From Microbacteriaceae bacterium (GTDB taxonomy: Bacteria; Actinomycetota; Actinomycetes; Actinomycetales; Microbacteriaceae), in contig CANGDL010000001.1 in the NCBI GenBank assembly GCA_947452675.1, forward strand, positions 1 to 64,000: DNA of 64,000 nt, written 5' to 3'. Shown here one piece after another: positions 59,654-64,000 of the stretch. The translations under genes and the position numbers were made by a program. Below the pieces are notes generated by a model. The model had not been told where the DNA came from. It worked only from the letters and a program-made list of their open reading frames with translations, and ran no database searches. Every line of letters starts with the position of its first letter. Position 1 is the first letter of the stretch.

Positions 59654-61057
59654 ATGACGACATCTCCGATTTCAATCGACCCAACTCATCTTGCAAGAGC
59701 AAAGTCGCTCGTGGACGCAAGTCTTGAGGCAGCCACCACCGAACTCGCATCACTGGTGCGAATACCAGGCATTGCCTGGGAGGCCTTTGAACCAAAGAAT
59801 CTTGAACTGAGTGCCGACACCATCGCCCAACTCTTCCGCGAAACAGGTGTGTTTGAGACAGTTGAAGTTCGCCGAGCGTCAATCGACGGCAAGCCAGGCT
59901 CTCCAGCAGTTGTTGCCCGTCGTGCCGCAAGAAACGGTAAACCGCAAATCTTGCTCTACGCACACCATGACGTTCAACCTCCGGGTGATGAGTCAGCATG
60001 GCTCTCGTCTCCATTTGAGCCGGAAATCAAGGATGGTCGCATGTATGGCCGCGGTGCCGCCGATGACAAAGCCGGCATCGTTTCGCACCTAGCCGCTATC
60101 CGCACCTTGAAGGAAATCTGCGGCCCAGATTTTGAGGTTGGCATCAGCGTGTTCATCGAGGGCGAGGAGGAGGCCGGTTCACCAACCTTCCGCCCTTTCC
60201 TTGAGCAAAATCAGGACATTTTGAGGGCTGATTGCATCGTCGTCGCCGACTCGGGAAACTGGTCGGAAACCATCCCGGCACTGACAGCGACGCTTCGAGG
60301 TTTAGTTTCTCAGGTAATCGAAATCAAGACTCTCGATCACGCTCTTCATTCCGGCATGTATGGGGGAGCGGTGCCAGACGCAATGACCGCAACGATTCGT
60401 TTGCTTGCGACACTTCACGATTCTGAGGGAAATGTCGCCGTCGAGGGGCTGCATCATGGCAAAGCAGCAGATTTGCCTTATAGCGACGCAGATCTTCGCC
60501 GCGACTCGGGCTTGCTAGATGGCGTCAGTCAAATTGGAGACGGAACCATCCTCGATCGAATTTGGAACAAACCCTCGATCACGGTGATCGGAATTGACGG
60601 TCAATCGGTCGCATTGTCTTCGAACACAATGCTGCCGGCCGTAAATTCTAAGATATCGATGCGAATCGCGCCGGGTCAGAAGCCAGAAGAAGCACTTGCA
60701 GCGCTGCGCGCGCACCTCGAAAAGCATGTTCCTTTTGGTGCAAAGTTAACTTACGGCGAAACGGAAATGGGCAAGCCGTTTGCCGTCGATGACACGGGTT
60801 GGGCATCTGAACTTGCCCGAATCTCGCTTAAGGCCGCCTGGGATGAAACTGCCGTGGACATTGGCGTCGGTGGCTCGATTCCATTCATCGCGGATCTAAT
60901 CGAGGTTTTCCCTGGTGCCCAAATCTTGGTGACCGGTGTCGAAGATCCAGATTCGCGAGCACACAGCCCGAATGAGTCCGTTCACCTCGAATCTCTTCGA
61001 AAGACCATGCTTGCCGAGAGCTTAATGCTGCTCGGCGGGAATGCTTTTTCGATCTGA
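59654..61057 (+). CDS. M20 family dipeptidase / metallopeptidase
   Basis: LLYAHHDVQPPGDESAW; GRGAADDKAGIVSHLAAI; EGEEEAGSPTF; ATG at 59654 (track start 59615). Confidence 0.94.
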   Translation: MTTSPISIDPTHLARAKSLVDASLEAATTELASLVRIPGIAWEAFEPKNLELSADTIAQLFRETGVFETVEVRRASIDGKPGSPAVVARRAARNGKPQILLYAHHDVQPPGDESAWLSSPFEPEIKDGRMYGRGAADDKAGIVSHLAAIRTLKEICGPDFEVGISVFIEGEEEAGSPTFRPFLEQNQDILRADCIVVADSGNWSETIPALTATLRGLVSQVIEIKTLDHALHSGMYGGAVPDAMTATIRLLATLHDSEGNVAVEGLHHGKAADLPYSDADLRRDSGLLDGVSQIGDGTILDRIWNKPSITVIGIDGQSVALSSNTMLPAVNSKISMRIAPGQKPEEALAALRAHLEKHVPFGAKLTYGETEMGKPFAVDDTGWASELARISLKAAWDETAVDIGVGGSIPFIADLIEVFPGAQILVTGVEDPDSRAHSPNESVHLESLRKTMLAESLMLLGGNAFSI

Positions 61058-61104
61058 GCTGTTTTAGACTAGGCAAAGGCAGTAAATCAGCGAATGGAGC
61101 CAAA

Positions 61105-61446
61105 ATGACTGACACTCTTACTCACGGTGTAGAGCTAACCGAACAAGCAAAGGGCAAGGTTCGTGCACTCATCTCAGCAGAGGGGCGCGATGACCTGCGC
61201 TTGCGTGTCGCCGTCCAGCCTGGCGGTTGTTCTGGTTTGATTTACCAGCTCTACTTCGATGAGCTTCTCGAAGAGACAGATTTAGTCAAGGATTTTGACG
61301 GCGTGGAGGTCGTTGTCGACAAGATGAGCGTTCCTTACCTAGACGGCGCATCGATCGACTTCGAAGACACAATCCAGAAGCAGGGTTTCACGATCGACAA
61401 CCCAAACGCTGAGGGGTCTTGCGCCTGTGGAGACTCATTCAGCTAG
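61105..61446 (+). CDS. erpA: A-type iron-sulfur cluster insertion protein (ErpA/HesB family)
   Basis: LRVAVQPGGCSGLIYQLYFDE and C-terminal NPNAEGSCACGDSF (conserved Cys residues). Confidence 0.93.
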   Translation: MTDTLTHGVELTEQAKGKVRALISAEGRDDLRLRVAVQPGGCSGLIYQLYFDELLEETDLVKDFDGVEVVVDKMSVPYLDGASIDFEDTIQKQGFTIDNPNAEGSCACGDSFS

Positions 61447-61461
61447 GAAACACTTCGAAAT

Positions 61462-61495
61462 ACCCGACCGTCCCCGTGGCGAGTCGGGTTTTTTG
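61462..61495 (+). terminator. Rho-independent terminator
   Basis: ACCCGAC...GTCGGGT followed by TTTTT. Confidence 0.85.
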
Positions 61496-61590
61496 ATAAA
61501 TTGGGGCAATTTTCGAGCGTTTTTGGGGCTTTGGTGCCAGCTCGAGGCTTAGACTTGTGTGGTAACGATTCGATATCCGAAGGGTCGATT

Positions 61591-62445
61591 GTGCTTTCTA
61601 AGCGTAGTTTGAAGTGGGCCGCAGTGCCCGCAATTGCATCTCTGTCTTTACTCCTATCTGGATGTTCAACGGAGGAGCTTCGCGGTTATTTGCCAGGAAC
61701 GCCCGGTATAACCAACCACACTGACCGAATCACGGGTCTTTGGACCACAAGCTGGACGGTATTGTTGGCTGTCGGTCTTGTCTCCTGGGGCCTGATGGTT
61801 TGGGCTATTATCGCCTACCGACGCCGCAAGGGTGAGACCGGTCTTCCAGCGCAGCTTCGTTATAACAACCCGATTGAAACCTTGTTCACCGTTGTTCCAC
61901 TAATCCTCGTCGTCGGATTCTTTGCGTTTACAGCCCGAGATGTTCAAGCAATTGAGACTCCGACAGTGAACCCTGATGTCAAAATTCAGGTTATCGGCAA
62001 GCAGTGGAGCTGGGACTTCAACTACGTCAAGCAGAACGTTTACGAGTCTGGCATCCAATCGCAGTTTGCTGGCAAGGTCGGCAGCGAAGCCACTCTCCCA
62101 GTTCTTTATCTACCGGTCAACAAGACGGTCGAACTAGACCTGACATCTCGCGACGTTATTCACTCTTTCTGGGTCGTCGACTTCCTTTACAAGAAGGACA
62201 TGTTCCCTGCGCGCACAAACCACATGTATTTCACCCCAGAAAAGGTTGGAACCTACAAGGGTAAGTGTGCTGAGCTTTGCGGAGAGTTCCATTCGATGAT
62301 GCTTTTCGAGGTCAAGGTGGTTCCTCAGGCTGAATACGACGCACACATTGCTCAACTAGCCGCGGCAGGAAACGTCGGCCAGCTCGACGCAACCTACTCA
62401 CGCAACCAGAATCTTCCAGCAGACAACCCAGGAATCCGAGGCTAA
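61591..62445 (+). CDS. ctaC: Cytochrome c oxidase subunit II (lipoprotein)
   Basis: Signal peptide with lipobox LLLSGC; QWSWDFNY; Cu-A motif CAELCGEFHSMM; GTG at 61591 (track start 61501). Confidence 0.94.
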   Translation: MLSKRSLKWAAVPAIASLSLLLSGCSTEELRGYLPGTPGITNHTDRITGLWTTSWTVLLAVGLVSWGLMVWAIIAYRRRKGETGLPAQLRYNNPIETLFTVVPLILVVGFFAFTARDVQAIETPTVNPDVKIQVIGKQWSWDFNYVKQNVYESGIQSQFAGKVGSEATLPVLYLPVNKTVELDLTSRDVIHSFWVVDFLYKKDMFPARTNHMYFTPEKVGTYKGKCAELCGEFHSMMLFEVKVVPQAEYDAHIAQLAAAGNVGQLDATYSRNQNLPADNPGIRG

Positions 62446-62451
62446 CGAAGA

Positions 62452-64000
62452 ATGGCTACTGCAACCAAGACAAACGTAGGTAACGTAAAGAAGACTAAGG
62501 GTCAAATCCTTGTCGACTGGCTCACTACGACCGATCACAAAAAGATCGGCTACCTATACCTGATCACCTCATTCTTATACTTCCTCCTCGGCGGCGTGAT
62601 GGCACTAGTCATCCGCGCTCAGCTGGCAGCCCCTGGCCTCAACGTCGTCGCTACCAAGGAGCAATACAACCAGCTGTTCACAATGCACGGCACCATCATG
62701 TTGCTCATGTTTGCAACACCTTTGTTCGCCGCGTTCGCAAACATCTTGATGCCGGTTCAGATTGGCGCCCCTGACGTTGCCTTCCCGCGGTTAAACGCAA
62801 TCGCTTACTGGTTTTACTTCTTCGGCTCACTAGTTGCTGTCGCTGGGTTCTTCACGCCTCAGGGTGCAGCGAGCTTCGGTTGGTTTGCCTATGCGCCACT
62901 TTCAAGCACCACTTTCTCTCCGGGATTGGGTGGAGACCTGTGGGTATTCGGCCTAGCCCTGGGTGGTTTCGGAACGATCATGGGTGGCGTCAACTTCATC
63001 ACCACCGTTCTGACTATGCGTGCACCCGGCATGACCATGTGGCGTCTGCCAATCTTCACCTGGAACACCTTGGTTACTTCGATTCTGGTAATCATGTGTT
63101 TCCCTCCTTTGGCAGCGGCGTTGTTCGCTCTTGGTGCTGACCGCCGCTTTGGCGCTCACATCTTCGACCCAGCCAACGGTGGCCCGATGCTTTGGGAACA
63201 CCTGTTCTGGTTCTTTGGTCACCCAGAGGTTTACATCATTGCTCTTCCTTTCTTCGGCATTGTTTCTGAAATCTTCCCGGTATTCAGCCGAAAGCCAATC
63301 TTTGGTTATAAGACTCTGGTCTACGCAACCATCGCTATTGCAGCGCTTTCGATGACCGTTTGGGCTCACCACATGTATGTAACTGGAACCGTTTTGCTTC
63401 CGTTCTTCGCGTTCACCACAATGCTCATCGCAGTACCTACCGGCGTGAAGGTGTTCAACTGGATCGGTACCATGTGGAGGGGTTCTTTGACCTTCGAAAC
63501 CCCGATGCTCTGGTCTTTGGGATTCCTAGTTACTTTCATCTTTGGCGGTTTGACGGGTGTCATCCTGGCTTCGCCAGTTCTTGACTTCCACTTGTCAGAC
63601 AGCTATTTCGTGGTTGCCCACTTCCACTACGTAGTCTTCGGTACGGTCGTATTCGCGATGTTCGCAGGAATCTACTTCTGGTATCCAAAGATGACCGGAA
63701 AGATGCTGAACGAACGTCTCGGAAAGATTCACTTCTGGATGCTTTTCTTTGGTTTCCACATGACCTTCCTAATTCAGCACTGGTTGGGTGTCATGGGTAT
63801 GCCTCGTCGCTACGCAACCTACCTACCAGAAGACGGATTCACTTGGATGAACCAGTTGTCAACTTCCGGTTCTGCGCTTCTTGCACTGTCATTCATCCCA
63901 TTCCTATGGAACGTTTACATCACAGCTCGCAAGGGCACCTTGACCACGCTAAACGATCCTTGGGGCTACGGACGGTCACTAGAGTGGGCAACCGCTTCAC
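62452..64000 (+). CDS. ctaD: Cytochrome c oxidase subunit I, 3' end beyond window
   Basis: My translation from ATG 62452: [38 protein letters not shown]...[22 protein letters not shown]...; open to the window edge, absent from the track. Confidence 0.97.
   Translation, partial: MATATKTNVGNVKKTKGQILVDWLTTTDHKKIGYLYLITSFLYFLLGGVMALVIRAQLAAPGLNVVATKEQYNQLFTMHGTIMLLMFATPLFAAFANILMPVQIGAPDVAFPRLNAIAYWFYFFGSLVAVAGFFTPQGAASFGWFAYAPLSSTTFSPGLGGDLWVFGLALGGFGTIMGGVNFITTVLTMRAPGMTMWRLPIFTWNTLVTSILVIMCFPPLAAALFALGADRRFGAHIFDPANGGPMLWEHLFWFFGHPEVYIIALPFFGIVSEIFPVFSRKPIFGYKTLVYATIAIAALSMTVWAHHMYVTGTVLLPFFAFTTMLIAVPTGVKVFNWIGTMWRGSLTFETPMLWSLGFLVTFIFGGLTGVILASPVLDFHLSDSYFVVAHFHYVVFGTVVFAMFAGIYFWYPKMTGKMLNERLGKIHFWMLFFGFHMTFLIQHWLGVMGMPRRYATYLPEDGFTWMNQLSTSGSALLALSFIPFLWNVYITARKGTLTTLNDPWGYGRSLEWATAS

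Noticed and set aside
61501-61590. Longer start for ctaC
   Set aside because: A signal peptide with lipobox begins at GTG 61591; the upstream part overlaps promoter/terminator sequence and lacks protein-like character.

Overview
This window is a contiguous block of core chromosome from a high-G+C Gram-positive (actinobacterial) genome. Protein content and gene order suggest a small-genome Microbacteriaceae-type organism, but this is inferred without any database search. The gene order runs: HAD hydrolase - tlyA - nadK - recN - pyrG - nudix - xerD - parA - scpA - scpB - rluB - aroH - tyrA - cmk - der; then FHA/MerR regulators - pyc - MinD/ParA-like ATPase - def; then fadD-like - ROK kinase - plsC - class II DAHP synthase - PASTA kinase - Rv2175c-like - polyprenyl synthase; then the complete dcw cluster (mraZ - rsmH - ftsL-like - ftsI - murE - murF - mraY - murD - ftsW - murG - murC - ftsQ - ftsZ - yggS - sepF - yggT - wag31 - lspA - rluD); then dnaE - hisD - nrdR - pyrD - M20 peptidase - erpA - ctaC - ctaD (cut by the window end). 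I see no mobile element, prophage, CRISPR array, toxin-antitoxin locus or defence island, and I recognise no tRNA or rRNA genes. I do not see a convincing undescribed multi-gene system. The observations most worth checking are: a second, oppositely oriented MraZ-box-like array upstream of mraZ; a 20-bp perfect inverted repeat abutting a 14-bp palindrome between pyc and an orphan MinD-like ATPase; a MurE with HHPR in place of the meso-DAP-type DNPR signature; and several apparent gene losses or variations relative to the mycobacterial/corynebacterial order as I remember it.
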